64,000 bases of DNA from Delphinus delphis. Lineage: Eukaryota; Chordata; Mammalia; Artiodactyla; Delphinidae. Position 1 is the first letter of the stretch; each line of letters begins with the position of its first letter. Below are positions 1-11,198 of this stretch, one piece after another. The notes beneath the pieces were generated by a model. The model had not been told where the DNA came from. It was given only the letters and a program-made list of their open reading frames with translations, and did not search any database. The stretch spans positions 61,077,740 through 61,141,739 of the forward strand of contig NC_082691.1 of NCBI RefSeq assembly GCF_949987515.2, given 5' to 3'. The translations under genes were made by a program, and so were the position numbers.

Positions 1-96
1 CCACAGTTTAGCGAAGTCTTTCCTATCCGGCTGCTCTGTAGCCAGCAGCTTCTGCAACACAGCGTGTTGATAACTGGGGGAAGAGGCACCATCTGG

Positions 97-114
97 TTAC
101 TAGGGGGCAGCAGC
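97..114 (+). promoter_or_regulatory. candidate CTCF-like motif
   Basis: The sequence ttactagggggcagcagc resembles the core CTCF consensus (CCACTAGGGGGCGC type). It differs at the first positions and at the CpG. This is a motif match by eye only, and occupancy is not implied. Confidence 0.3.
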
Positions 115-555
115 AGCGGTCCCTTGGGCTGCTCTGCATGCAATAGACGCGTGTGACTGGATAGAGATGGGAAAGAGATTTCTTACTGTGCGCTGTGGTA
201 CCAAAAGTTTGAAAACCACCATTTTAGCGAATCTGAAATACTCTTCTGTGGGCAAACAGCCCATGTGAAGGACTGTTTCAAGCAGAAGGGCTCTACAGTT
301 TAATTCTAAGAGAGTCTAGTGGCATCTCGTAAGGGAAAACCCCCCAAGGAGATATTTGGATTAAAAACATCCTGGGTAACCCTGGCAACTCTCAGCCACA
401 CATTCTAGCAGCAGTGAAATTTCTTTTACAACAAGGTGCAGAGTTTTCCTTTCTGTTTTAAGAAGAAATTGATTCTCCTTAGCTCTGTTGTTTCCAGTCG
501 TATTTATGAAAACTAGTGGGCACTGCTTACCTATGGAGAAGCCTGTTTCGTTGCC

Positions 556-769
556 CAGTCGTTCTCCAAGTGGGGGATTTTGCCCCCCAGGGGATATTCA
601 GCACTGTCTGGAGACCTTTTTTGTTGATACAAATGGTCTGGGGCATGTGCTAGTGGCGTCTAGTGGGTAAAGACCAGGGATGCTGTGAAACTGCTTACAG
701 CACACAGGCAACACCCAACAAAGAATTTTCCAGCCCCAAATGTCAGTAGAGCCAAGTTAAGAAACCCTG
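556..769 (+). mobile_element. MER20-like hAT-Charlie DNA transposon fossil
   Basis: The element begins with cagtcgttctc and ends with gaaaccctg, imperfect terminal inverted repeats. Inside are the hallmark segments ttttgccccccaggggat, gtctggagac, gcgtctagtgggtaaag and accagggatgctg. Length about 214 bp fits this non-autonomous family. I see no clear 8-bp TSD. It is diverged and does not code. Confidence 0.75.
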
Positions 770-1149
770 GTCTAGAGGAAGGCTTTTCTGTAGTAGACTG
801 GAGTTTCGTAAATCTAAGAACAATAGTGTCAAGGCCATACTGCCGCGTGGAATTCGGTCAGGGGCTGTTTATCAGTGTCTCTTTACTTTTTGCTCAGTTG
901 TAAATCTGACTAAAAACCTAGTACTCCCTATGCCATTGGTCCAAAAATATCTTCATCCTAGAACAAGTGCACTCGGTAATTTTAAAAGTATTTTAATGAA
1001 ACTTATAGTGTCCATTGGATTAATGTTTTGTAAGGTGTAGAAACCCTTCTATGTGGCAGTTCATTTAAAAAACTATATCTTACCATAACAGATTCTTAAG
1101 GTGACTTATATGCCCATTGTAGAAAACTTGAAGAGTATTTTTAAGAGTT

Positions 1150-1480
1150 TTTAAAAAGCAGTAAATCCAAAAGGAATCAATTCAGTATATTATTTACATT
1201 TTTTAAATGGATTTTTAAAAATAGTTAACATCTTGCTATCTATACAGTTTCTAGCCTGCTTTTTTGTCCTACATTTCAAACATCACCCCAAATTATTTGA
1301 GCCTTTGTAGACACTCAGATGGCCTCTTGGTGCTCCATCATACGATAATGAACCCTAGATTTCCTAAACACTGTTGTTGAATACAGGTTATTATCAGCTT
1401 TTCACTATCATAAATAATCTGGGATTGATATTTCTGCTTTTCATGTTGCTTTGTAAGTAGCACAGCAACGTGAATTGTTG
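1150..1480 (-). mobile_element. possible old L1 3'-end fragment (antisense)
   Basis: Phrases such as gttattatcagcttttcactatcataaa followed by aatctgggattgatatttctgc resemble the antisense of the L1 ORF2/3'UTR border (tttttcactattacaaataatgctg). It is strongly diverged, the boundaries are approximate, and the call could be wrong. Confidence 0.35.
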
Positions 1481-2332
1481 GGAGGGCTTTGGGACATGGT
1501 TATTTAATTCCTAGCCTGTGACAGAAGCAGACAGAAAAGTCTTATACCAAATGCAGCAGAGGAGACACAGGGACACCATTTGGATCACCTGACTCACAGG
1601 AAAAGTTCTGGAATTCCTAGGAATGTGGATTTCAAACTTGGCTAGACCAACCAAACCATGTATCTACGTGTACACATGTCTATGTAAGTAAATGTCAAAA
1701 AGAAAAACAAAGCTGGAGGGATAAACAGCAAACTTTTAGCAGAGGCAACTCCGGGATAATTAATTGGGATTAGAGAGAAGGGCAGGCAGAGAGGAAGCAC
1801 TTGAGGGGGTATTTTTTCCTTATTATCTTGTCTATATTCTTTGAATTCTTAATTATGAGAATATATTCATATGTAACTTGTGTAATATTTAAACCTAATA
1901 TGTTTTAGAGAGTGAGTTGGAGCCTCATGGAACAGGGTCTGAGCTATGTCAGCACACACTTTCACTCCTTTTTTAAGCAACCCTAGCACGACGCCGGCAC
2001 ATTTGGGGCCAGGACACACGAGCGAGTCTGCAGCTGATGCTGTGTTCAGAGCTGAGAAGCTCGCACCTGCGTTTAGATGAGAGGCCTTCGTCACTTGTTC
2101 TCCTCCCAGCTCAGTGGACGTGACGCCTCTGTATCCACAGTGTGTGACATAGAGGCGGTGGGTAGAAACGCACAGTCTAGGGCCAGGAGCCCGAGGGTTT
2201 CAGGTTGACCGACTTACATTACCCTTGGTTCCTGTACCATTGCCCTAAGTGCCGGTTTAGCCAGACTTTCTCCGTGAAGCACATAGCCGGCCCTGGGCCA
2301 GCAGATGGTGGGATGGTTCCTGTGTCTTTCAG

Positions 2333-2409
2333 GCCGCACACCTGGTCCCTGGCTCCACACTGAGGCGGCCGGCCAGAGCTCCGATGACATCAAAGGCAGA
2401 AATGCTCAG
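2333..2409 (+). CDS. WIPF3: WIPF3 penultimate coding exon
   Basis: WIPF3 (WIP family member 3, CR16) binds actin and WASP/N-WASP and acts in actin remodelling, with known roles in brain and testis. The exon is 77 bp: two bases that finish a split codon, then 25 codons. These begin RTPGPWLHTEAAGQ and continue SSDDIKGRNAQ, which matches my recollection of the extreme C-terminus of CR16/WIPF3. The acceptor is tgtgtctttcag|GC and the donor CAG|GTAACA. The exon ends in phase 0, so it joins directly to TTA TCG CTG at 4580. The split first codon would be AGC (Ser) if the previous exon ends in A. The region lies after the WASP-binding domain, so it is tail sequence without a catalytic motif. The upstream exons are outside the window. 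Confidence 0.86.
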
Positions 2410-2830
2410 GTAACACGGCCCTCTGGTCTCTGAGTGTGAAACTGGGAAACCTCAGGGAGCACAGAAATGTTGAGGGTGTGCTTTCCTCTGAACAGCCTCC
2501 TGGTTTTCCTCAGGGAAAGCCATAGGGGTACCTTTGTTTCCAGCTGGGATGAAACACAATTTCAAAACCTGAAGAGTGAAAGGGGGGAGCTTCTCTGGAA
2601 TCACCACCACACACAGAAGCAGCTTTGGCAACACAGAACCCCTTGGGAATCACTCTGCAACCATCACCCCGTTCGCTCCCATCATTCTTCCCTCGTTACT
2701 GTGGCCTGAGAAGCCTGAGAGGAGAGCTCTGTAACATGTATGAAACATAATTTGGTGTTCTCTCTCGTCTATAGAATACATGGTTTCTCATAGCACCCTG
2801 GGGTTTTTTCTCCCATCGACATTATCATTT

Positions 2831-2976
2831 ACTTATTTTTTTAATTTTTACTTTATTTTATTTTTGGCCACACTGCACAGCATGTGGGATATTAGTTCCC
2901 TGACCAGGGATTGAACCCATGCCCTCTGCAGCGGAAGCACGGTGTCTTAACCACTGGACTGCCAGGGAAGTCCCCA
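2831..2976 (-). mobile_element. CHR-type tRNA-derived SINE (short form)
   Basis: Read on the - strand it starts ggacttccctggcagtccag, carries the box-B-like ggttcaatccctggtcaggg, and ends in ccaaaaataaaataaag. It is flanked by a perfect 12-bp TSD, acattatcattt, at 2819-2830 and 2977-2988. It is an older, short CHR-1-like form without the extended GC-rich middle. Confidence 0.93.
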
Positions 2977-3689
2977 ACATTATCATTTCTTTTGACCAAA
3001 TGTAGCCACAAATTTTGCTGGTGGCTAGAGGAAGGCTGTGGGGAGGGGATCGGGGGAACCAGAGAGGTGCTTGTGTCATAATTATGAGTCTTTGAAGAAA
3101 TGCCCTCGTGCTCACATGAGGCAACTTGGACACAGTGTTTTCTAACCTGGGCGGAGATGACATCTCTCACCGCAGACGACAGGGTCTCATCTTTAAAGGC
3201 CCTTTGTTTCTTTGAAAACATGCATTCCGTCCACCCTGGCCGCCTCCTGTTTCACAGTGCCGTGTAACAAAAGGGGTGGCCTGCTGTTAGATCAGAACCT
3301 CAAGGAAAGAGACGTGAGAAAGAAGGAACTTAGGTTACTGGAAGTGGGGATGAGCTCCCTGAAGGACAAGCACCTCTCCCCTTTCTCACCATGGCTAATC
3401 CAAGAATTGCAATGTCCATTCTCAGATGACTGTAGGTTCAAAACTGGGTGTATGATTGCAGTTCAGAGAAAGTATGTATACAGAGGAAAAAAGAAGACAG
3501 GAAAAATATACACAAAATTGTTCACAGGCATTCACTCTGCCAGCTGATGGCTGATTTTGACTTCTTAGGGGGCATTTCTGCAATTTCTGAATGTTCCATA
3601 ATAAATACATTACTCCTGTGATCAGAAAGATATAGTAATAATCAAAATAACATCTCCTACATTATATAGCTCTTTATATAGTTTAAATA

Positions 3690-3890
3690 ACTTGCATATG
3701 TTATTTCATTTGCTCCTTTTAGCAACTCTGTGGTATAAGCTGGAGAGATACCTTTAATGCAAACTTTTTCCATATGAGAAAACCAAGCTCCAAGAGGTTA
3801 AGGAACTCATCCAAGGTCAAGGTCACGTTCGCAGACCTCTGACTCCTCGTCCAGTGCTCCTTCCACTGTACCACTGCTTTGCCTGGCATG
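3690..3890 (+). mobile_element. MIR SINE
   Basis: The conserved MIR core is visible: atgagaaaaccaagctccaa followed by gaggttaaggaactcatcca and ccaaggtcaagg. After it comes the typical gacctctgactcc(t) portion. The boundaries are approximate. Confidence 0.75.
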
Positions 3891-4579
3891 TTAGAATTGA
3901 CAGGACAGGAGTCACCCTCACCTTCAGACGTGGCAAGCACAATGGGACATTATGCACGGTCTGGTCCCTGACCTCATGGCAGGCACACATCTAAATCCCT
4001 GAGCCCATAAAGTCTAGTCAAGGATGAACTGTTAAGTCTCTCTTGGGCATCCCATTGTCAAGATCTTCTTTATGTCTAGCTGGACACCATCTTAATTCAT
4101 TTTCACTTCAGTGAGGCAAAAAGAAATCGCCCAGAGAAATCACGGGGTTCCAGACATGGTGAACAGCACCCTGGGGGTGCTCTTCTTTTATGGGTACAGA
4201 GCCCAAGTGATCCGTGCAAGGCTGGGAGCTCTGAAATCTGAAAGCCTGGGACCCTTTCTGTGTTTTCTGTTGCCTTGTCTTGGGATCGCCACCAAGTTCT
4301 TTGCTTTTCTTGAGCTTCCCGTCAAGTGAGTCTGCTGGTGCTTGATCCCTTAAATGTTTTTGATGGGATTAGGTCCCCACCTGCCACAAGCTACACTTTT
4401 CATTCCTTTTCCACCCAGGACCTCCTGGGTGAAAATAAGCACCTTACGTATGATGGGACCTTAAGACCCTGGCAGCCTTGCATGCATGAGGGAAAGCTTC
4501 ACTGCCCGGCCCCGGAGTGTGTCATTTATGTGCTGTGAGTCTTCTGACCCCACCTGATAACACTGTCGTGTTTCCACAG

Positions 4580-4603
4580 TTATCGCTGAAGACACTCCGG
4601 TGA
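4580..4603 (+). CDS. WIPF3: WIPF3 terminal coding segment (7 codons and stop)
   Basis: The acceptor is ctgtcgtgtttccacag|T. In the phase left by the 2333-2409 exon the sequence reads TTA TCG CTG AAG ACA CTC CGG TGA, giving LSLKTLR and a stop. This equals the CR16/WIPF3 C-terminal end as I remember it, which makes the phase match across a 2.2-kb intron a strong confirmation. Only 24 bases of the last exon code; the rest is 3'UTR. Such a short terminal segment is easily missed by gene finders, and the open frame that runs through the penultimate-exon donor would give a false C-terminus. Confidence 0.87.
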   Translation, partial: LSLKTLR

Positions 4604-6815
4604 GAAGACAGATGAAGCCAACGTCCTGTGAGCCACCTGGGGGTCCATATGGCGGGGTGGACATCCCCAGGAGAACGTCAGACCTCACCCTTCTCAAGTT
4701 GTAATTCAGTTGACATACAGGCTCTGCATGGAGCATTTATTTATTGTAAATACGTGATTTGCACAGGCTTTAAATCAGTATTATAGTCGATTTTTATTTG
4801 AGTAATTTACAAAACACACACATCATTTCTCCATTGTTTAAAATGCATCTTGGCATTCATCTGTCAGCACAGATGACAGCCCTGACCCCACCACAGAGTG
4901 TCCATTCCATGACTGTTAATACGCGTGCAGGCTGGCCCTCCCTAGATTCGGAACCATTTTTAGAAGATTCCTTAGTTTCCCAAAGTCATAGTATCTACAA
5001 CAGCTTCTTATTGGCATGATTTTCTAGTCTCATCACACAAACTGCAAAATCAAACCAGATAATGCCTTATAAATGACGCGGCTCACAGAGAGCAATGTGT
5101 CGCCACACCCAGACGATGCCACACGGCCTCCAGTGAACGAGATGCCACGTCTCGCTCCCGTCTTGCAGTACAGGGATTCTTTTGCTTCCTAATGTAAACA
5201 TAACACAAGTCAAAGGCAAGAGCGGGCTTGGCCTCTCCAACACCAACCACAGGGCCCCTTTTGTATCTGAATGATCCTGCAAGTAGCCAATGCTCTTACT
5301 GTTTACACTGCCCCTCGTGCCCATGTCTGCATGACGGTCCTCCTGTCCCTCCAAGTTCCCAGCCTCATCCTGGCAGACAAGGTGAGGTGAGCTGTAGGAG
5401 ATTTCAGTATTTTCCCTGCAAGTTAGAAACCTGTGTAAGTCATCATGAGTAAATTCCTAATTCTGTCTCAGAGCTCTTTTTTTTCCTCCTCTGAGTGCAG
5501 GGTTTTCGTGAAAAACATGACACGGAAAGTATAGACTGAAATGTATTCTGAAATATCTGCCTCAAATATCAGTGCCCCACGCCCACCCTTAGGGAACCTG
5601 GAGCCACCCATCAGGCAAATCCTAGCTGCCTTCTGAGGCCGAGAACCTAATTGGTCTGAGAGTCCCCCAGTCCCTGTGGTGGCACCTTTCTAGGTGGGGA
5701 GAAGTGTGTGAGTTCAGCCAGCCCTGACTATGGACCGGCTCAGGACTGGCTGTGACCTGTCCTCTCACACCCTTTTTGGGGAGCTGGCAAGGGAATGGCA
5801 GTGTGTTTTTGCTTGCTGCATGACCCCATCCTTGGTGGAAAAGCTGTGACAGAGGAAGGAGAGAAAATAGGAGGAAACAGACTGATCCCTCGTCTGTGCT
5901 CAAAATAGCTGCAGAGTAAAGGAAATCAGGGAGGCAGAAGTGGGAAGAGCAGTGAAAAGTAAGTTTCCTTTGAAATAGCCCACTCGTGCACTCACACCTC
6001 AAGGATGTAATGCCCGGAACACGCCATCCACGACAGGTAGCCGTTAGGAGTGTTTTGGCAAACATGATAGTACACCCAACCTAGCTGCTGTCTGGAGTGG
6101 AGACTAAGATGGTGTCCTCCATCACTGTTATGCTTTCTCATTCCAGACAGAAGCCACTGAGCGAGGTCAAGTTCCCTTCCCTGGGGAATAAATCATGCCA
6201 AGTTGTAACAGCTAAATCAATGGAAAAGAAGCTTTTGCAGGTCATCAGCTATGGGCATACCTGATTTGGTTTTTTGGTTCTGCAAGGTTTCCAGAAGGTC
6301 AGAGCTTCTGTTTATTACAGTAGCCACTCCACCTCTCTCTCAGGTGTCCAGAATAATTACAGGGGTTTTAATGATCATGATTAAGGAGGTGCTAGACCAA
6401 GGCTGTTCCACCTTCAGAGTAGACTGCCTGCCCTGGTGAGGTGTTTACACATTAATGTTCTGCACCGCTGGGATGGAAATTCAGAATAAAACCATTCAAG
6501 GACAGAGGGAAGGAATGAGGAGAAACCAAAAATTGCAATTAGGGAGAAATTTCAGGAACCTGGGATCACATCCCTCCTCCAGACCCATCACTGAATTCTC
6601 GCCCTTTGAACTCTCACGGTGCCGGCCTCTGGCAGGACAAAGCCTTCACCCCTAGACCACAAACTCAAATGTAGCGCCCCTCCCATCCTCGCGTATGCTT
6701 GCTGGCGCTGTGGTCTGTGACTCCCCCAGTGTTTCACGTGTATTTTATATTTATTGATGTTCCCTCTGCAAATTTATTTCTTTGTACCCAATAAACTTTA
6801 ATAAGTGGGAACGCT
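4604..6815 (+). other. WIPF3: WIPF3 3' untranslated region
   Basis: The UTR starts after the TGA at 4601-4603 and probably ends 15-25 bases after the AATAAA at 6790-6795, making it about 2.2 kb. No CHR SINE or LINE interrupts it, unlike the flanking introns, which fits an exon under some constraint. Earlier AATAAA hexamers at 6187-6192 and 6485-6490 could give shorter forms. The antisense open frame at 5622-6065 has no recognisable product and is considered chance. Confidence 0.72.
6790..6795 (+). terminator. WIPF3: poly(A) signal of WIPF3
   Basis: A canonical AATAAA is preceded by a TGTA element (tttgtaccc) and AT-rich tttattgatg and aaatttatttc stretches, as at mammalian 3' ends. It is the most distal hexamer before the repeat-filled spacer. 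Confidence 0.65.
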
Positions 6816-7239
6816 TCTAGCCATTCACTCTTTAAAGCCTATCGATGGTCACCAGCACCAACGCTTTTGTAGCTAACTAAACAAATGGGTATTTGGGAAA
6901 ACCAACCAAGGGAAAAACTTTCTCAAATGCATTCTGTAAAAAGTAGATAACACTATATTTACTGAGTTTTATTAAAATCAAATGGGCAGAGTATTGTTTA
7001 CAAATTACGCTGACTTGTGTTAAAGTGGAACCGCTTTCAACCTAAAGTGCATTAGCGCTGCCGCCTCAACAAAGCAAACCCTCAAAAACTCTCCTATATG
7101 GAGCAGGAATCATCTCCATCGCCATTATAGTGTCTTCAGGTACAGGGGAGACGAGGTTTACCTGATAGGTAAGTTGGCTTAAGGGAAAACATGATTCTGA
7201 ATGTCGATTTTGCATCTTACAAGTTTAGGGAAGTAACAA

Positions 7240-7310
7240 TTTTAGCCAGTCTATGCCTCAGTTTCCTCATCTGTAAAATGGGGGCACAGATATGTATCTA
7301 AGCATATAGT
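7240..7310 (-). mobile_element. MIR fragment
   Basis: The antisense MIR core is visible: atgcctcagtttcctcatct followed by gtaaaatgggg. It is short and the edges are uncertain. Confidence 0.75.
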
Positions 7311-7389
7311 GGTGAAGATGGAGTAACATAACCCCTGGGCTAGCCTTTAACCCTGGGGTCATAGGAGACCAAGGTATCAGTGCACGCAT

Positions 7390-7390
<1 letters not shown>

Positions 7391-7429
<39 letters not shown>
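7391..7429 (+). repeat. (GC)n-(AC)n microsatellite
   Basis: A tgcgcgcgcg run passes directly into about 15 AC units. Alternating purine-pyrimidine throughout makes it a Z-DNA-prone tract. It is likely length-polymorphic. Confidence 0.95.
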
Positions 7430-7432
<3 letters not shown>

Positions 7433-7974
7433 GGTACAAGCGGTTTGTTTATTATACATTCAGTCACACACAGAGCTCTCGCTGGCTGCATTCCATTCAA
7501 ATATTCACTGAGCTGCTCAGATCACTGGCTCTGCGGTTGGGTAACAAGGAGAGAGCAGTAATTAAAATTCATAGATGCTCCTGAAATAAATCTCATCTAG
7601 AAAGTAACTTCAAAGTTAGCTGCTACACACTTTGCAACTGAATTAGTTAAGGACCTGACTTGTTTTATCTGCTGTTTTATTAGTAGAGGCACAGATAAGC
7701 TTTTTCATGACCAAAAGGGTCCATCTGATTGGAGGAAAAAAAGCAATGGCCCAAGATAATCGACAAAGTGGAGGATGGACTTTAAAGGCATTGACTGTAG
7801 AGGTATGTGAAGTGGCCATAGTTCTAGGCACCCCTGATGGAGTTCCGGGTGGGAGAGGTGGTGCCTAGAGGGGCGAGGGGAGCAGCTTAAAGGGATGGGC
7901 TGTGGACTCCAGAAGCATATTCCAGGTTCTCAGACTGTGCCCCAGAAGGCTTGGCATCCTTCCTGAACCTGCTC

Positions 7975-8427
7975 TGTTATGAACCGAATTGTGTCCTCCA
8001 GAAATTCATATTTTAAAGTCCTAACCCCATACCTCAGAAAGTAGCCTTATTTGGGAATAGAGTTGCAGATGTAAGTTAAGATGAGGTCCTACTGAAGTAG
8101 GGTGGACCCCAATCCACCCTATATGACTGGTGTCCTTATAAAAAGGGGAAGTTTGGACACAGACACATACACAGGGAGGATGCTATATGAAGATGAAAAG
8201 AGAGATTAGGGTGATGCTTCTGCAAGCCAAGAAATGCTGACGATTGCCAGCAAACCACCAGAAGCTAGGTGGGACAGAATCTCCCTCACAGCCCTCAGGA
8301 GGAACCAACCCTGCCAACACCTTGATCTTGGACTTCTAGCCTCCAGAACTGTGAGATGATAAATCCCTGTCGTTTAAGCAACCCAGTTTGTGGTCCTTTG
8401 TTATGGCAGCCCTAGCAAACAGATACA
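7975..8427 (+). mobile_element. MaLR (MST/MLT1-type ERVL) solo LTR
   Basis: The LTR starts tgttatgaaccgaattgtgt and ends near agcaaacagataca. Typical internal words are gtccttataaaaagg (TATA-like), ttggacacagaca, tgatcttggacttctagcc, tccagaactgtgag and gtcgtttaagcaacccagt. It is flanked by near-identical 5-bp duplications, tgctc (7970-7974) and tgctg (8428-8432). It is a solo LTR: no gag, pol or env sequence lies beside it. Orientation is the same as WIPF3. Confidence 0.85.
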
Positions 8428-8784
8428 TGCTGTGTTACCTTGGAGCTTTGCAGGAGTTTACAGTTTGTGAAAAAAAGAGCTGAGAAAAAAGTTTAAAGAG
8501 TCAGCAGTTCCTTGTCATGTAAATGGGGCCATCATCTACTCTGACCTTGACACAGGTCACGTCTCGCTGGTAACTAAGTCCTATTTTCATGAACGAGACA
8601 TTCAGTTGCATTTTGCCTGTCACGTGGAGACAAAACCATGGAAGCAATCTGGCATTTCTAGGTCACAGGAGTGGGAAGAGCTGGCTTTTTTCTTAAGTGG
8701 CACCCTCTCCTCTAGTGGAGTTTCTATGGCTTTAAAGTAAAGATGCTCGGCATAGGTGGCACCAGCCATTCTGATGATTTTGTA

Positions 8785-9510
8785 AAATTTGGTAAAATAA
8801 ATATAAAATTTACCATTTTTAAGGGTACAGATCAGTCGTGTTAAGTACGTTCACGGTGTTGTGTGACCAGTCTCCAGAACTCTTTTATCATCTTGCAAAA
8901 CTTAAACTCTGTGCCCCTTAAACAGTAACTCCCCATTCCCCTTCCCCCCTAGCCCCTGGCAACCACCATTCTACTTTCTGCCTCTAGGAGACTGACTACT
9001 CTGGGTACCCCATAAAAGTGGAATCAGATAATATTTGCCTTTTTGAGAGTGGCTTATTTCACTTAGCATAATGTCCTCAAGGTTCACTTATGCTGTAGCA
9101 TGTGTCAGAACTTCCTTCCTTTTTAAGGCTGTATATTCCGTTGCCTGGATATACTCCATTTTGTTTGTCCATTCATTCATTGACGGAGACTTGGCTTGCT
9201 CCCACCTTTTGCTTATTGTAAATAACGCTGGTATGAACACGGGTGTAAAAATATCTGAGACTCTGCCTTCAGTTCTTCTGGGTATATACTCAAAAGTAAA
9301 ATTGCTGGCTTATATGCTAATTTCTATTTTTAATTCTTTGAGGAACCTCCATACTGTTTTCCATATCAGCTGCACCATTTTATATGCCCATCAACAGTGC
9401 ACAAGGGTTACAAATTCTCCATATCCTCACCAACATTTATTTATTTGCTGTTTTTTTTTTTATAGTAACCATCCGGATGGGTGTGAGGTGGTATATCATG
9501 GTTTTGTGTT
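8785..9510 (-). mobile_element. L1 3' end, antisense
   Basis: Read on the - strand this is the terminal ORF2 and 3'UTR of an old L1. On + it shows the well-known antisense words ggcttatttcacttagcata, ggatatactccattttg, ctgggtatatactc and ggatgggtgtgaggtgg. The open frame at 9071-9526 lies on the non-coding strand of the element and is not a gene. The piece ends about 170 bp before the inferred SCRN1 3' end. Confidence 0.9.
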
Positions 9511-9698
9511 TATTTTTAAAGAGTGAATTTATCCACAGAATGGATAAATGGAGAAAACGCTGAACGGTTTGGTCTTCCGAAGATTCCAGTCATAAAATAT
9601 ATCCCCCTTCATACATTTTCTATGTTGTGGCCAATGCCCACATCTATTAATGAAACACAAGATAGAAGAGGCCAAGAGACATTAATTTCAGTATTTTT

Positions 9699-9704
9699 TT
9701 TATT
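9699..9704 (-). terminator. SCRN1: distal poly(A) signal of SCRN1
   Basis: AATAAA on the - strand (ACAATAAAAA context) is followed about 30-55 bases downstream by a T/GT-rich stretch containing tcttgtgtttc. It is the last hexamer before the L1-filled spacer. Confidence 0.55.
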
Positions 9705-9841
9705 GTATGCTTGATGTATTTAGAGACAATTCCAAGGGCAAGCACTGGTTGGGGAAGTTATCTGGTTTGTAGATATGTGTACAAAAGGCTATTAAGACTA
9801 CACGGTCAGTTCCCACTGCAGGAAGCAGAAAGGTTTTCCTT

Positions 9842-9847
9842 TTTATT
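9842..9847 (-). terminator. SCRN1: alternative poly(A) signal of SCRN1
   Basis: AATAAA on the - strand in aataataaaaagg, 143 bases upstream of the distal hexamer. Either could be used. Confidence 0.35.
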
Positions 9848-11181
9848 ATTCCCTGCCCCTAGCATTTTCCAGCTCACACATCTGACTTCTCACAACATGA
9901 CTGCAAACATGTACGTATTCATCCCCACGAGAAATCGGCATGTGACATCTCGGGATGTTTGGATTCAATCAGGTAAAGCACATTTGACACAAACCATAGG
10001 AGGGGAAGTTGGGACCTAGGACCCTATGGAATGAAATGCCAGGGCTACAGGGAAGCACAGGCACTGCTGGGCCAGCTGGTGCACGTGACCTGCCGCCCCT
10101 CCCCCTCCACACGAGAAAGGCCAGCTCAGTGGGCTCCCCTCCCTCCTTCCTCCCAAAAGCTGAGAGCTCAGCTGAAGACCTTCCCCAGAAATGACTTGAC
10201 AGAATGCAGTCCGTGCATTCATAACAGACACACTGGTCCCACCTGGCTTTCCTGCTGGACTGTGCAGAGCTGTGCAACACCTGGACCCATGTGGGATGAC
10301 ATCAGGAAGCAAAGTACTTTGCCTGGTTGATAATTATTTTTTATACCTAATAATCCACCCGATAGTGAAGGAACTTCACTGCTAATATCTAATAGGCATA
10401 CACCTTCTCTATTAGACAGCTTATAAGAAAGACTCTTTCTAACAATAACACTGTCTTATGTGATTGGGCACTAAAGAATTACCATAATTTCAAGTATATC
10501 CTTATTCTACCTAAAATTCCAAACCACCTCCAAGGATGAAAGAGTGCTACTTCTGCTTTGCTAATTTACTTTTAGTGGAGCTTCTGCCCCTCCTCAGAGT
10601 ATGAGTGGTAAATCCCAGCTACTAGCCAAGACTAACTAGCTTATGTTTGATTATGGGGCGCGGGGATAGGGGAGAGATTCTGTCCTTCACGGCCACGTCT
10701 TCTTTCTGCACGAGGCATACACAGCCCCCTCCCCCTCCCCCAGGTCTTAATGGATACACAAATGGTATTTTAGGAAGCTATTTACACGCCAACCTTTAAA
10801 CATTATTTTCATAGTTCATCTTGAATATTCACTTTCCCCATACTGCCTTTAGAAAAGCAATCCCTGGTCAAGAAATTGTCCATGTAATGATAAGCACTTT
10901 TCAAAAGCAGAGTCTGTTAGGAGCATTTAAAAACAGACATCCCCCCAGCAATGGCGTACTCAAAATCCAACTACATGTTTCAAGCTGTTAATATGTCACT
11001 AGAAGTGAGTATAGCCACATCAGCAGGCTCTTTGCTCTCTTCCTGTCTTTCCCCTCGCATCCCAATGCACAAAGAATCTGTCCACCGCTATTACTCACGT
11101 TTTAACTGTACATAGAACATCTCTGTACAGCCTGATGGAAGCATCCCAGCCCCTTTTAACTTCTGCCACGAAAGGACTGCC

Positions 11182-11198
11182 ACACCCTCTAGTGGTAA
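11182..11198 (-). promoter_or_regulatory. candidate CTCF-like motif
   Basis: On the - strand ttaccactagagggtgtg matches the CCACTAGAGGG core of CTCF sites. It lies in the SCRN1 3'UTR. This is a motif match by eye only. Confidence 0.3.

Larger units (their letters stand above)
1..2332 (+). other. WIPF3: WIPF3 intron (3' part, upstream of penultimate exon)
   Basis: No exon is visible here. The WIPF3 exon before position 2333 must lie left of the window, because no stretch encodes a WASP-binding-type proline-rich segment. The intron ends in a pyrimidine-rich tract and AG at 2331-2332. It contains a MER20-like element (556-769), a possible antisense L1 fragment (about 1150-1480) and a CTCF-like site near the left edge. 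The rest is unassigned, moderately AT-rich sequence. Confidence 0.7.
2410..4579 (+). other. WIPF3: last intron of WIPF3
   Basis: This GT-AG intron runs from GTAACA at 2410 to tttccacag at 4579. It contains an antisense CHR-type SINE with a 12-bp TSD (2831-2976) and a MIR copy (about 3690-3890). Open frames at 2467-2709, 3212-3547 and 4111-4538 have no recognisable similarity and are treated as chance. Confidence 0.8.
6816..9680. other. WIPF3-SCRN1 intergenic spacer
   Basis: This is the gap between two convergent genes. It contains a MIR fragment (about 7240-7310), a (GC)(AC) microsatellite (7391-7429), a MaLR solo LTR (7975-8427) and a 3' L1 piece on the - strand (about 8785-9510). I see no coding exon or RNA gene. 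Confidence 0.7.

Noticed and set aside
5622..6065. 147-codon open frame antisense to the WIPF3 3'UTR
   Set aside because: No similarity to a known protein and no promoter or splice evidence.
7975..8427. Possible provirus
   Set aside because: Only a single LTR with a short duplication is present; no internal gag, pol or env sequence flanks it.
9071..9526. 151-codon open frame on +
   Set aside because: It runs through the antisense strand of an L1 3' end. The text matches reverse L1 word for word in several places.
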